DNA of 22,599 nt from Chloroflexi bacterium RBG_16_57_11 (GTDB lineage Bacteria; Chloroflexota; Anaerolineae; Anaerolineales; UBA4823), in the NCBI GenBank assembly GCA_001795165.1, contig MGNS01000172.1, positions 1-22,599 of the forward strand. The letters run 5' to 3'. The number at the start of each line of letters is the position of its first letter. The first letter of the stretch is position 1. Under the pieces are notes generated by a model. That model was not told where the DNA came from, searched no databases, and saw nothing but the letters and a program-made list of their open reading frames with translations. Positions 12,179-21,179 of the stretch are shown piece after piece. The translations under genes were made by a program, and so were the position numbers.

Positions 12179-13644
12179 TGTTCGCCTCGTTGCGTTTACG
12201 TCTTTGGCTGACCTACATGCTGATTATCAGTGTGGTGATCACGATCGCCACCGCAGCCGTTGTATTGTACCTGGTGCGCAACCCGGCGATTGACCGCGAC
12301 GAGCTCCAGCGCATACGCCTGGTCGCCAGGTTAGTCGTCCGGCGCACTCCGGTATTCGATGAGGAGTTTGATCCGGCGCTACCAGCCCGGTTGGAGCAAA
12401 CTGCCAGGCGGGTGGATGACTCCCTTCAGGCACGGCTGGCAATTTATTCACCGCTGGGAGAGTTATTAATCGATTCGCGCGATGGTGAAGCGCCACCTAT
12501 GCCGGAATTTATCCTGCTCGATCGTAAACTCTTGTTTACCGCACCGGTCTTTCGAGATTCGACCGGGCAGGTTTGGCTGTATACAACCGCTCCAATGGAG
12601 GGCGGGAATACGCTGGTAGTTGCTACTCCACGCCCGAAACGTTCGGTATGGAATTTATTTCGTGAGGAGTTTATTCGGCCATTTCTACGGGCTTTGGTGC
12701 TGGCGTTCATCCTATCCCTGTTAATGGCAGTGTGGATGGCGCGCTGGATCAGCGCTCCTTTGCAGCGCCTCGCCGGGGCAGCCAGCTCGATTTCAACGAG
12801 TGATTTTCACGCGATCCCGCCCGAAGGGCCAGCTGAAGTCCAGGAGGTCGCGCGTGCTTTCAACCAAATGGGTGAGCGACTACAAGCCGGCCAGCGGTCG
12901 CAGCGGGATTTCATTGCCAACGTGTCACACGATTTAAAAACACCTCTCACCTCGATCCAGGGTTATGCCCAGGCGATCCTGGATGGCGCTTCGGATAGCT
13001 CAACCGCCGCCCGGGTGATTTATGATGAAGCGGGGCGGATGCATCGTGTGGTGGTCGACCTGCTCGACCTGGCACGTTTGGATGCTGGGACGCTTAATTT
13101 AGACCAGGCTCCCGTTGACCTGGTCGGCCTGCTACGAGGTGTGACTCAGAAGTTCACACTGCAGGCGGAGCGTGCCCAGATCGATGTAAAACTGGAAATA
13201 TCGTGGAAAAACGCCGGTGAGCCGCTGATGCTGCTTGGCGACGCCGACCGCCTATCCCAGGTATTCTCCAATCTGTTGGATAACGCCTTGAAGTTTACCA
13301 CTCCGTGTGGGGAGGTGCAGCTTCGATTAAGTCAGGCAGATGGCTGGATACAGGTAGAGGTAATGGATAGTGGACCAGGCATACCGGAAGGTGAATTGGA
13401 GCGTGTCTTTGAGCGCTTTTACCAGGTAGATAAGTCACGCAGTGGCGGCGACCGGCGCAGTGTAGGACTTGGCCTGGCGATTGCCCGTGAGATCATCCAG
13501 GCTCACGGAGGAACGATCCGGGCATCGAACCGGGAGCCAGGGGGTAACGGATGTAGCATGACAGTCCGTTTACCTCTCTCGCCTCCGGATGGTAAAAGCA
13601 CGAACCAGCATCCAGGTACAACCTCACCACGCTCAGGGTCGTAG
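12178..13644 (+). CDS. Membrane sensor histidine kinase
   Basis: This is the partner kinase of the preceding regulator. The ATG at 12178 overlaps the regulator stop (TGATG) and is preferred over the GTG one codon earlier; it gives 488 residues. Layout: membrane helix about 10-33, an extracytoplasmic sensor domain of about 130 residues, second helix about 168-190, HAMP linker (about 189-240), HisKA with phospho-acceptor H251 in FIANVSHDLKTPL, and an HATPase_c domain with the N-box NLLDNALKF, G1 DSGPGIP (397-403) and G2 GLGLA (430-434). The sensor domain is not recognised, so the signal is unknown. A Pro/Ser/Thr-rich tail (about 466-488) follows the ATPase domain. The next gene starts 23 nt downstream, linking the system to glycan synthesis. 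Confidence 0.93.
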   Translation: MFASLRLRLWLTYMLIISVVITIATAAVVLYLVRNPAIDRDELQRIRLVARLVVRRTPVFDEEFDPALPARLEQTARRVDDSLQARLAIYSPLGELLIDSRDGEAPPMPEFILLDRKLLFTAPVFRDSTGQVWLYTTAPMEGGNTLVVATPRPKRSVWNLFREEFIRPFLRALVLAFILSLLMAVWMARWISAPLQRLAGAASSISTSDFHAIPPEGPAEVQEVARAFNQMGERLQAGQRSQRDFIANVSHDLKTPLTSIQGYAQAILDGASDSSTAARVIYDEAGRMHRVVVDLLDLARLDAGTLNLDQAPVDLVGLLRGVTQKFTLQAERAQIDVKLEISWKNAGEPLMLLGDADRLSQVFSNLLDNALKFTTPCGEVQLRLSQADGWIQVEVMDSGPGIPEGELERVFERFYQVDKSRSGGDRRSVGLGLAIAREIIQAHGGTIRASNREPGGNGCSMTVRLPLSPPDGKSTNQHPGTTSPRSGS

Positions 13645-13667
13645 CTTGACCCGGGAAGTTCTCAACC

Positions 13668-14651
13668 ATGCCGCGCGTCTCTGTAATCGTCCCGTGTTTT
13701 AATGAGCAAGCGACAATACAGCTGTTGTTAGAGGCGATTTATACCCAGACCTACCGGCGCGACGATATCGAGGTCATCATCGCCGATGGTATGTCCGAGG
13801 ACCAGACTCGACAACGTATCGCTGAGTTTCAAGTGCGTCATCCTGACCTGGATATTCAGGTTGTAGACAACCCCAGGCGTAACATCCCCGCCGGGCTAAA
13901 CTGTGCGATCCGAGCCGCCCAAGGTGAGATCATCATCCGTCTGGACGCTCATTGCATGCCGCGGCCGGACTACATCATAGGTTGTATCTCCGCGTTGGAG
14001 CAGGGCAAGGGTGATAACGTTGGTGGAGTGTGGGAAATCCAACCCGGGGGAGCAGGCTGGCAGGCGCGGGCAATTGCAGTAGCCGCGGCTCACCCGCTGG
14101 GTGTAGGTGATGCCAGTTACCGCTATACCGAGACTGCGCAGCAGGTTGATACAGTGCCGTTTGGGGCCTATCGTCGCTCTCTGGTAGAGAAAATCGGATT
14201 CTATGACGAAAATTTACTGACCAACGAGGATTATGAATTTAACGTGCGTGTGCGCCAATCTGGCGGAACCGTCTGGCTGGATCCTGCGATCCGTTCGGCA
14301 TATTTTGCTCGGGATACTTTAATTGGTTTGATCAGGCAGTACGCGCGTTATGGTCATTGGAAAGCGCGCATGTTGCGCAGGTATCCAGGTACACTACGCT
14401 GGCGGCAGGCGCTTCCGCCAGCCTTCGTCGCCAGCGTGCTGATCTCCGGCCTTCTGGCGTTGTTCTTCCCCATTTTCGGCGTGTTATTCGTGATAGAATT
14501 ATGTGCCTACGCCCTGATCTTGCTATTGGCTGGTTTTTCTAGTGCATGGAAACACTCTGACCCGGCGTTGGTACCTGGCGTTCCTCTGGCGATTGCATCG
14601 ATGCATCTGGCCTGGGGGAGCGCATTTTTATGGAGCATATTCGTTCGATGA
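13668..14651 (+). CDS. Family 2 glycosyltransferase, ExoA-like
   Basis: The 327-residue protein is a GT-A, family 2 glycosyltransferase. The N terminus VSVIVPCFNEQATI, the segment DIEVIIADGMSEDQT, NPRRNIPAGLNCAI and the metal-binding RLDAHCMP (91-98, D93) are close to ExoA-type enzymes of succinoglycan-like exopolysaccharide synthesis. TNEDYEFNVRVRQSGG supplies the likely catalytic acidic region, and the RQYARYGHWKARM stretch fits the acceptor side. C-terminal hydrophobic segments (about 245-290 and 305-325) suggest membrane attachment. It would add a sugar to a lipid-linked glycan on the cytoplasmic face. Its stop overlaps the next gene. Sugar and acceptor are unknown. Confidence 0.9.
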   Translation: MPRVSVIVPCFNEQATIQLLLEAIYTQTYRRDDIEVIIADGMSEDQTRQRIAEFQVRHPDLDIQVVDNPRRNIPAGLNCAIRAAQGEIIIRLDAHCMPRPDYIIGCISALEQGKGDNVGGVWEIQPGGAGWQARAIAVAAAHPLGVGDASYRYTETAQQVDTVPFGAYRRSLVEKIGFYDENLLTNEDYEFNVRVRQSGGTVWLDPAIRSAYFARDTLIGLIRQYARYGHWKARMLRRYPGTLRWRQALPPAFVASVLISGLLALFFPIFGVLFVIELCAYALILLLAGFSSAWKHSDPALVPGVPLAIASMHLAWGSAFLWSIFVR

Positions 14652-16084
14652 GTCCTGGAAAACCCGTGCTGCGCGCCAGATATTGGCAACTTCGCGTCGA
14701 TGAACGGCGCACACTTCTATTAATCGGGGATTTCTTGATGGCAGTCATCGCCCTGGGCTTGTCGCTTTACATTTGGGGGACGAGTGAGCGATTTGCGGGT
14801 TTTACGGCGGAGTTCATCCAGCGGCGCGTGCCCCTGTGGTTTTTCTTTTTTCCGATATTTTGGTTATTGCTGATGATAGAGCTTTACGATGTGCATCGTG
14901 CCGCGGATTGGGGTCGCACGGTGCGTGGGGTGGCAACAGCCGTCCTGGTAGGTCTGGTGATCTACCTGGGTCTTTATTTTTATTACGTCGATCCACCCAA
15001 ATCTCTGCTTCCTCGCCTCGGTGTGGCTACTTTTCTGGTCACGGCATCCGTGCTCACATTATTATGGCGCTGGTCGTACATTCGCGTGTTTACCGCGCCG
15101 CAATTTATGCGCCGGGTCTTGGTGGTCGGCGGGGGGCGCAGCGGCGAGCTTTTATTGCATAAATTGAATGAATTGAAAGTCAATCCTTTTGCTATGGTTG
15201 GCATTGTCGACGACGATCACCGCAAGCTGGGATTATCGATCGAAGGCATTCATGTGATTGGGACGAGCGAACAGCTATTATCTCTTATCGAAGAAAATCA
15301 GATTTCGGATATTATTGTGGCGATTAGCGGGGAGATGCAAGGTGGAATGTTCCAGGCGTTATTGGATGCTCAAGAGGCAGGTGCAGAGATCGTTCGTATG
15401 CCCAAGGTGTATGAGGAGCTGATGGGCCGGGTGCCAGTCCTGTTGCTCGAAGCCAACTGGATATTACGATCCTTCGTGGACGAGCTCCGGGTGAGCGGGT
15501 TCTACTTGTTGGGCAAGCGCCTGCTGGATATCCTGGGTGGGTTGGTGGGTACATTGTTCCTGTTGATTACGTTACCGTTCATCGCCATCGCTACGTTGAT
15601 CGATGATGGCTGGCCAATTTTCTACGCTCAAACGCGCCTGGGTCGTGGCGCGACCTCTTACAGAATTATAAAATATCGCACCATGCGCCGCGATGCCGAA
15701 GCGGATGGTCTACCTCGCTGGGCGCGCGAAGACGATGAGCGCGCCACCCGGGTGGGGCGTTTCCTGCGGAAAACGCACCTGGACGAGCTGCCGCAGTTTT
15801 TGAATGTATTGCGGGGAGAAATGAGCCTGGTGGGGCCACGTGCAGAGCGCCCAGAGTTGGTGGAATACTTTCAGAAGCACATTCCCTTCTATCGTGCACG
15901 GCTACTGGTCAAGCCGGGCATCACAGGCTGGGCGCAGATAAACTTCGGTTATGCTTCTTCCATAGACGAGACCATTGTCAAGCTTGAGTTCGATTTGTTT
16001 TATATTAAGCACCGTAGTATGATGATGGATCTGGTGATTCTTCTGCGCACGCCTGCTACAGTGTTGGGTTTCCGGGGAAGATGA
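14630..16084 (+). CDS. Undecaprenyl-phosphate sugar phosphotransferase (WbaP/WcaJ type)
   Basis: This 484-residue enzyme starts a lipid-linked glycan by moving a sugar phosphate from UDP-sugar to undecaprenyl phosphate. Four N-terminal membrane helices (about 28-50, 68-86, 102-120, 130-148) precede a Rossmann-like region with VLVVGGGRSGELLL (163-176). The C-terminal bacterial sugar transferase domain has KRLLDILGG (296-304), the re-entrant hydrophobic segment, KYRTMRRDA, the catalytic Asp-Glu pair D385/E386 in THLDELPQ, SLVGPRAERPE, and KPGITGWAQINFGY. The ATG at 14630 has GGGGAG 9 nt upstream and overlaps the preceding gene by 22 nt; the alternative ATG at 14648 overlaps as ATGA. The downstream dehydratase starts at ATGA of this gene's stop, implying coupled translation. 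The sugar is not known. Confidence 0.92.
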   Translation: MEHIRSMSPGKPVLRARYWQLRVDERRTLLLIGDFLMAVIALGLSLYIWGTSERFAGFTAEFIQRRVPLWFFFFPIFWLLLMIELYDVHRAADWGRTVRGVATAVLVGLVIYLGLYFYYVDPPKSLLPRLGVATFLVTASVLTLLWRWSYIRVFTAPQFMRRVLVVGGGRSGELLLHKLNELKVNPFAMVGIVDDDHRKLGLSIEGIHVIGTSEQLLSLIEENQISDIIVAISGEMQGGMFQALLDAQEAGAEIVRMPKVYEELMGRVPVLLLEANWILRSFVDELRVSGFYLLGKRLLDILGGLVGTLFLLITLPFIAIATLIDDGWPIFYAQTRLGRGATSYRIIKYRTMRRDAEADGLPRWAREDDERATRVGRFLRKTHLDELPQFLNVLRGEMSLVGPRAERPELVEYFQKHIPFYRARLLVKPGITGWAQINFGYASSIDETIVKLEFDLFYIKHRSMMMDLVILLRTPATVLGFRGR

Positions 16085-17988
16085 ACGAACCGATCACCCG
16101 GCCTCGACCACGCATCTTACTCAATAGCCGGCTACTTTTCCTGGTGGACCTGTTCTTGATCGTTGTGGCTGCCTTAGGCGCATTTGCCCTCCGTCTCGAC
16201 ATTGGCCCGCGGTTGATTTTTTATTTGCCGGCTGCTTATTGGCTGATCGGGGTCTCTTTGCTGGTCATGCCGCCGGTTTTCTACGTGCTGGGTCTGTACC
16301 GGCGCATGTGGGTGTACGCCAGCATCCAGGAAATGAAGCTGATCCTTGTAACCATGACGGTCGCCTCGGTGCTGGTCTCTGCGGTAATAGTCGTTTTGCG
16401 CGCAACGGAGATTTTGACGTTCTTCCCTCGTGGCACTCTGCCCATACAATGGCTGCTGCTGGTGATCTTGATCGGCGGGGTGCGTTTCTCCCTGCGCGTC
16501 CTCTCCGAAAGCCAGGCATCGTCTCAATCCACCAGGCATGGCGCCCGCCGAGTCTTAATCGTCGGCGCTGGAGATGCAGGAGCGCTGGTGGTGCGCGAGA
16601 TGCAGAAGAACCCTGACCTGCACCTGATTCCCGTATGCTTCGTGGACGATGACACCAGCAAGCAGCGACAGCAAATTCATGGCGTGCCAGTGATGGGAAT
16701 GATCAGCGATCTGCCGCGCCTGGTTGCCATTCGTCGCATTCACGAGGTTATCATCGCCATCCCTAGCGCGCCAGGACGGGTGATCCGCCAGGTGACGGAT
16801 ACCTGCCGGGCGCGTGGCATCCCATTCCGCACGATGCCCGGCATCTATGAGCTGATCGGCGGAAAAGTCAATGTCAATAGATTGCGCGAAGTAGAAATCA
16901 CCGACCTCTTGCGTCGAGAACCAACCCGTATCGACGAGTCTTTGATCGGTGTCAGCATGAGTGGTCGGCGTGTTCTGGTCACAGGAGCTGGAGGCTCGAT
17001 TGGCCGTGAGCTGTGCCGCCAGATCGCCCGTTGGATGCCTGCTTCATTGATCTTACTCGGTCATGGCGAGAACAGCATCTTCGAGACGTTATTGGAAATA
17101 CAGGATAATTTTCCATCTCTGCCGGTTATGCCCGTGATCGCGGACGTCCGTGACCTGGACCGGATGAATGTGCTCTTCGAAGAATTACGCCCGCAGGTCG
17201 TATTCCATACTGCGGCGCACAAGCATGTTCCATTGATGGAGTTCAATGTCGAAGAAGCAATAACGAACAATGTCCTCGGCACCCGTATCGTTGTTGAAGT
17301 ATCAATGAATTATGGCGTAGAGCGCTTGGTGATGATCTCGACGGATAAAGCCATCCGGCCCTCAAGTGTCTATGGAGCGACGAAACGCCTGGCGGAGCAG
17401 CTTGTCCTGGATGCCGGTCATCGCTCAGGCCAGCCATACTCGGTGGTGCGGTTTGGGAATGTCCTTGGAAGCCGTGGGAGTATTGTGCCGTTGTTTAAGC
17501 ACCAGATCGCCATTGGCGGCCCGGTTACCGTGACTCACCCGGATATGAAGCGCTATTTTATGACCATCCCCGAGGCTGTCTACCTGGTGTTGCAGGCTTC
17601 CTCGATGGGACAGGGTGGTGAGGTGTTTGTCCTCAACATGGGGGAGCAGGTACGCATACTGGACCTCGCCGAAGACTTGATTCGGCTTTCTGGTTTGGAG
17701 CCAGGCAAGGATATCGAGATTATTTTCACAGGCATCCGCCCGGGCGAAAAGATGAGCGAGGAGCTGTGGGATCAATGGGCGCAGTACGAGCCGACAAAAC
17801 ATCCGGATATCGTCCTTCTGGCTGCGGAAGACGTACTGCAAGGTGATGAGCTTCAACACATTGTAGATGAGCTGATCCACCTGGCGCGTGAAGGAGACCA
17901 GGCGTCTATCGTGAACATCCTGGATGAGTGCATCCCCCAGGCTGCGGTGCGCAGCGAACCGCCGCCAGATTTAACCTCTCTGTTGTAA
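16081..17988 (+). CDS. Membrane NDP-sugar 4,6-dehydratase/epimerase (CapD/WbpM-like)
   Basis: This 635-residue inner-membrane SDR enzyme would make a 4-keto-6-deoxy NDP-sugar from a UDP-HexNAc. Four N-terminal membrane helices (about 18-38, 50-71, 88-107, 121-140) are followed by a first Rossmann-like region (RRVLIVGAGDAGALVV, 157-171) and the catalytic SDR domain with TGAGGSIG (301-308), HTAAHKHVPLME (376-387), STDKA (420-424) and YGATK with Y431/K435. WbpM, the classic long-type enzyme, is known to have Met in place of the Tyr; here Tyr is kept. It overlaps the phosphotransferase by 4 nt (ATGA). It probably supplies the sugar for that enzyme or for the upstream glycosyltransferase. Confidence 0.92.
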   Translation: MNEPITRPRPRILLNSRLLFLVDLFLIVVAALGAFALRLDIGPRLIFYLPAAYWLIGVSLLVMPPVFYVLGLYRRMWVYASIQEMKLILVTMTVASVLVSAVIVVLRATEILTFFPRGTLPIQWLLLVILIGGVRFSLRVLSESQASSQSTRHGARRVLIVGAGDAGALVVREMQKNPDLHLIPVCFVDDDTSKQRQQIHGVPVMGMISDLPRLVAIRRIHEVIIAIPSAPGRVIRQVTDTCRARGIPFRTMPGIYELIGGKVNVNRLREVEITDLLRREPTRIDESLIGVSMSGRRVLVTGAGGSIGRELCRQIARWMPASLILLGHGENSIFETLLEIQDNFPSLPVMPVIADVRDLDRMNVLFEELRPQVVFHTAAHKHVPLMEFNVEEAITNNVLGTRIVVEVSMNYGVERLVMISTDKAIRPSSVYGATKRLAEQLVLDAGHRSGQPYSVVRFGNVLGSRGSIVPLFKHQIAIGGPVTVTHPDMKRYFMTIPEAVYLVLQASSMGQGGEVFVLNMGEQVRILDLAEDLIRLSGLEPGKDIEIIFTGIRPGEKMSEELWDQWAQYEPTKHPDIVLLAAEDVLQGDELQHIVDELIHLAREGDQASIVNILDECIPQAAVRSEPPPDLTSLL

Positions 17989-17993
17989 TCAAC

Positions 17994-19019
17994 ATGCCGC
18001 CAATATCCCCCCAGGAATGGGATGCCTTTATCACCCGCCATCCGGAGGCGCACCTGTTACAAACCGGTGCATGGGGTAAGCTTAAATCTGTATTTGGCTG
18101 GCAAACAGCATATATCATGAACAACAGCGGCGACCTGGGCGCCCAGGTGCTCTTGCGCCGCATGCCCTTGGGCATGCTCCTGGCTTACATCCCAAAAGGC
18201 CCGGTTGGAGACCCGGTGTCGATCTCGCAAGCACCGGCTCGGACCTGGACCTCGCTCTGGGAGGAGGTTGATCGGTTCTGCCGTGAGCGATGGGTGATCT
18301 TTCTCAAAGTTGAGCCGGATCTCTGGACGATATCCGAAGATGAGGAGATCCCGCCAGGTTTTCGCCCCGGTCCACAGCAAATCCAGCCACGCCGCACTTT
18401 ACTGGTGGACTTGACAGGCGATGAATCTGCCATACTTGGGCGGATGAAACAAAAGACACGCTACAATATCCGCCTGGCGCAGAAAAAAGGTGTGAAGGTT
18501 TTCCCTTCGAACGATCTGGATACCTTTCACCACTTGATGCAGGTCACCGGACAGCGCGATGCTTTCGGTGTACACAGACTGGACTACTACCGGCGAGTCT
18601 ATGATTTATTCCATCCACAGGGCGAGTGCCGGCTTTTCCTGGCCACGCTGGATGGCGTGGCGCTGGGTGGATTGATGGCATTTGCACGTGGATCGCGCGC
18701 ATGGTATTTATACGGCGCTTCGTCCGACGAACGGCGTGCGGCTATGCCTGCATACCTGCTTCAGTGGGAGGCGATGTGCTGGGCGCGCGGGCGAGGCTGC
18801 ACCAGCTACGATTTATGGGGTGTGCCTGACGCCGACGAGCAGACTCTGGAAGCGCAATTCACTCACCGCGCGGACGGGCTGTGGGGGGTATATCGGTTTA
18901 AGCGGGGCTTTGGTGGTCAGCACCGGAGGGCCCCAGGGCCGTGGGACCGGGTGTACCGACCGTTTTGGTATGCAATCTATCGGCTTGGATTAAGCTTGAG
19001 ACCGGTTGAGGCAGGTTAA
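17994..19019 (+). CDS. FemAB-type aminoacyltransferase, copy 1
   Basis: The protein has 341 residues from the ATG at 17994, the only plausible start after the previous stop, although its ribosome-binding site is poor. Motifs typical of FemA/FemB/FemX, which attach amino acids from aminoacyl-tRNA to peptidoglycan precursors, are HLLQTGAWGKLK near the N terminus, MKQKTRYNIRLAQKKGVKV in the middle, LLQWEAMCWA, YDLWGVPD and LWGVYRFKRGFGGQ near the C terminus. It has the double GNAT layout of the family and no membrane segment. Related FemAB-like proteins occur in exopolysaccharide clusters, so the acceptor may not be peptidoglycan. It starts 5 nt after the dehydratase stop and is followed immediately by a paralogue. 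Confidence 0.87.
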   Translation: MPPISPQEWDAFITRHPEAHLLQTGAWGKLKSVFGWQTAYIMNNSGDLGAQVLLRRMPLGMLLAYIPKGPVGDPVSISQAPARTWTSLWEEVDRFCRERWVIFLKVEPDLWTISEDEEIPPGFRPGPQQIQPRRTLLVDLTGDESAILGRMKQKTRYNIRLAQKKGVKVFPSNDLDTFHHLMQVTGQRDAFGVHRLDYYRRVYDLFHPQGECRLFLATLDGVALGGLMAFARGSRAWYLYGASSDERRAAMPAYLLQWEAMCWARGRGCTSYDLWGVPDADEQTLEAQFTHRADGLWGVYRFKRGFGGQHRRAPGPWDRVYRPFWYAIYRLGLSLRPVEAG

Positions 19020-19590
19020 GGTGCTAAGATCTGGCCTTTTCCCGAGTGGCCATGATGAAAACTCCTGGAATGAGGCGATTGCCGCGCTTCCGGGAGCTCA
19101 TTTATTGCAAACCCGCGAATGGGGCCAGGTGAAAATGGTCAATGGCTGGCTGCCAACCACCTGGGCCTGGTGGAATGAGCAGGGGCAGATCGTCGCTGCG
19201 GCAATGATTTTACAACGACGATTATCATTCTCCGATTGGTTCAAAAGCCAGAGTGTGATGTATCTTCCCAAGGGGCCGTTACTGGATTGGAACGATATCG
19301 CGCTTCGCCGCCAGGTGCTGGCAGACCTGGAAAGCTTCGGGCGACGTAATGGAGCCATTTTTATCAAGATTGATCCCGAGGTTGTGATCGGAACGGGTAA
19401 TCCCGAGGAGGCAGGTGCCCGAAAATGCGAATTGGGGGAGTCCGTCTTGCATGATTTGCAGGCTAGAGGTTGGCGTCCTTCGGATGAGCAGGTGCAATTC
19501 CGCAACACGGTGCTGATCGATTTGACTCCCGACCTGGATCAGCTCTTGGCGATTATGAAACAAAAGACGCGCTACAATATCCGCCTGGCG
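18444..19590 (+). repeat. Paired near-identical 36-bp segments in the two femAB-like genes
   Basis: Positions 18444-18479 and 19555-19590 encode the same peptide (MKQKTRYNIRLA) and differ at one base of 36. Flanking DNA is much less similar. The match marks either strong constraint on the tRNA/substrate-binding segment or local gene conversion between the tandem copies. Confidence 0.7.
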
Positions 19591-20145
19591 GCGCGAAAGG
19601 GTGTGACCGTGCGGATCGGGGATGCTTCGGATTTCGAATCGCTATATAAGCTGTACGTGGAGACGTCTGTGCGGGATGACTTTGTCATCCGGGATTGGGG
19701 CTATTACCACAGGCTGTGGTCCACCATGCTGGACGCCGGGCTGGCAGAGCCATTAATCGCTGAAGTGCAAGGCCAGCCGGTGGCTGGCGTGGTGATATTC
19801 CGTTTTGCGGGGACGGCCTGGTATATGCAAGGGATGTCCGGTCTGGCGCACCGAGAGAAAATGCCGAATCACATTCTACAGTGGGAGGCCATCCAGCGGG
19901 CGAAGACGGCTGGCTGCCGCATCTATGACTTGTGGGGAGCCCCGGATGAGTACCATGAAAACGACCCGCTGTGGGGGGTGTACCGGTTCAAAGAGGGACT
20001 TGGCGGGCAGGTGGTTCGCCATATCGGCGCCTGGGATCTGCCGGTCAAGCCGCTGGCGTATAGACTATATACACAAGCCTTGCCCCGGGTGTTGGATGTC
20101 ATGCGCCGAAGAGGCAAGCAACGCACTCGTCGCCTGGCAGTGTAA
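19021..20145 (+). CDS. FemAB-type aminoacyltransferase, copy 2
   Basis: This paralogue of the preceding gene has 374 residues from the GTG at 19021. That start is chosen because GAGG/AGG elements lie 7-9 nt upstream, whereas the earlier TTG at 19006 overlaps the previous gene and has no ribosome-binding site; no in-frame ATG is near. It repeats the same motif order: HLLQTREWGQVK, IMKQKTRYNIRLAARKGVTV, HILQWEAIQRA, YDLWGAPDEY and LWGVYRFKEGLGGQ. It is about 33 residues longer, mainly through an N-terminal extension and the segment VIGTGNPEEAGARKCELGES before the DEQVQFRNTVLIDL strand. Two consecutive FemX-like enzymes could add successive residues to a cross-bridge or glycan, as FemA and FemB do. 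Confidence 0.87.
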   Translation: MLRSGLFPSGHDENSWNEAIAALPGAHLLQTREWGQVKMVNGWLPTTWAWWNEQGQIVAAAMILQRRLSFSDWFKSQSVMYLPKGPLLDWNDIALRRQVLADLESFGRRNGAIFIKIDPEVVIGTGNPEEAGARKCELGESVLHDLQARGWRPSDEQVQFRNTVLIDLTPDLDQLLAIMKQKTRYNIRLAARKGVTVRIGDASDFESLYKLYVETSVRDDFVIRDWGYYHRLWSTMLDAGLAEPLIAEVQGQPVAGVVIFRFAGTAWYMQGMSGLAHREKMPNHILQWEAIQRAKTAGCRIYDLWGAPDEYHENDPLWGVYRFKEGLGGQVVRHIGAWDLPVKPLAYRLYTQALPRVLDVMRRRGKQRTRRLAV

Positions 20146-20192
20146 TCATTAAAAATAATTGACGTAGAGACAAGCATCCTATTGGAGGTCCA

Positions 20193-21179
20193 TTGAAAAC
20201 TTTACCTCGCCTGCGAATTGGACACCTTCCCACTGCTGTCGAGCCGATGTCGCGGCTTGCGGCAACCCTGGGTGGACCGGCGTTGTATATTAAACGCGAT
20301 GATCAAACCGGGCTGGCGATGGGTGGCAATAAAACACGCAAGCTGGAATTGCTCATAGCAGAAGCCCAGGCCAATGGAGCGCGCATGCTGATCACCGCCG
20401 GCGCGATCCAGTCCAACCATTGCCGCCAGACCGTCGCAGCGGCGGCGCGCTTCGGTTTCGAGTGCACCCTGGTGCTCTACCCGTCTACTCCGACAGATGC
20501 GCTCCCCGCTGCGGATGAGCCGGCCACCGGAAACCTGCTGCTTGACAAATTATTCGGCGCTAAGATTGTATGGACGCAGCGTGCAACACGAGACCAGACC
20601 TTGAATGACACCTTCCAGGCTGCATGGGAGGCGGGGAAGCGTCCATACCTGATCCCGTATGGCGGGTCGAATGCGGTCGGCGCGGCGGCGTACGTGCTGG
20701 CGATGCAGGAGTTCCTGGCGCAAAATCAGCCGGTGGATTGGATTATCTTTCCTTCCTCATCCGGTGGGACGCAGGCTGGCCTGGCCTTAGGCTCCCGATT
20801 GTTTGGCTTCTCAGGAAAGGTGCTGGGGATCAGTGTGGACGAGCCGGCGGATGTCTTGCAAGACCGCGTAGCCGGCCTGGCAAGCGCTACCGCGGACCTC
20901 CTGGGAGAGAAGGCTAACTTTGGACCAGATGATATCCTGGTCAATGCGGATTATTTAGGAACAGGTTATGGGGTAATGGGAGGGATTGAGCAGGAGGCCA
21001 TCCACTTGTTCGCCCGGAATGAGGGGGTTTTACTCGACCCGGTGTATACCGGCCGAGCGGCGGGTGGGATGATTGACTTGATCCGCAAGGGCTTTTTCAA
21101 GGTTGGCGAGAAGGTGCTATTTTGGCACACCGGTGGCTCGCCAGCGCTCTTTGCCAATCGATATCAGGATCAATTTTGA
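20193..21179 (+). CDS. D-cysteine desulfhydrase / ACC deaminase family PLP enzyme
   Basis: The 328-residue enzyme belongs to fold-type II PLP proteins. The PLP lysine is K47 in GGNKTRKLE, followed by AGAIQSNHCRQTVAAAA, typical of D-cysteine desulfhydrase and ACC deaminase. The phosphate-binding Ser/Gly loop is SSSGGTQAGL, and the C-terminal GRAAGGMIDLI and HTGGSPALF segments complete the family pattern. D-cysteine desulfhydrase releases pyruvate, H2S and ammonia; ACC deaminase gives 2-oxobutanoate. Sequence reading alone does not choose, but D-cysteine desulfhydrase is the commoner bacterial role. The start is a TTG at 20193 with GGAGG 4 nt upstream. It lies 47 nt after the FemAB gene and is convergent with the transglutaminase gene. 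Confidence 0.88.
   Translation: MKTLPRLRIGHLPTAVEPMSRLAATLGGPALYIKRDDQTGLAMGGNKTRKLELLIAEAQANGARMLITAGAIQSNHCRQTVAAAARFGFECTLVLYPSTPTDALPAADEPATGNLLLDKLFGAKIVWTQRATRDQTLNDTFQAAWEAGKRPYLIPYGGSNAVGAAAYVLAMQEFLAQNQPVDWIIFPSSSGGTQAGLALGSRLFGFSGKVLGISVDEPADVLQDRVAGLASATADLLGEKANFGPDDILVNADYLGTGYGVMGGIEQEAIHLFARNEGVLLDPVYTGRAAGGMIDLIRKGFFKVGEKVLFWHTGGSPALFANRYQDQF

Noticed and set aside
17928..17993. Upstream extension of FemAB copy 1 to 17928
   Set aside because: It overlaps the end of the dehydratase gene; family similarity begins just after the ATG at 17994.
20158..20180. GTAGAGAC-type repeat before the desulfhydrase-like gene
   Set aside because: Only a short fragment is present with no inverted partner, so it cannot be told from chance.
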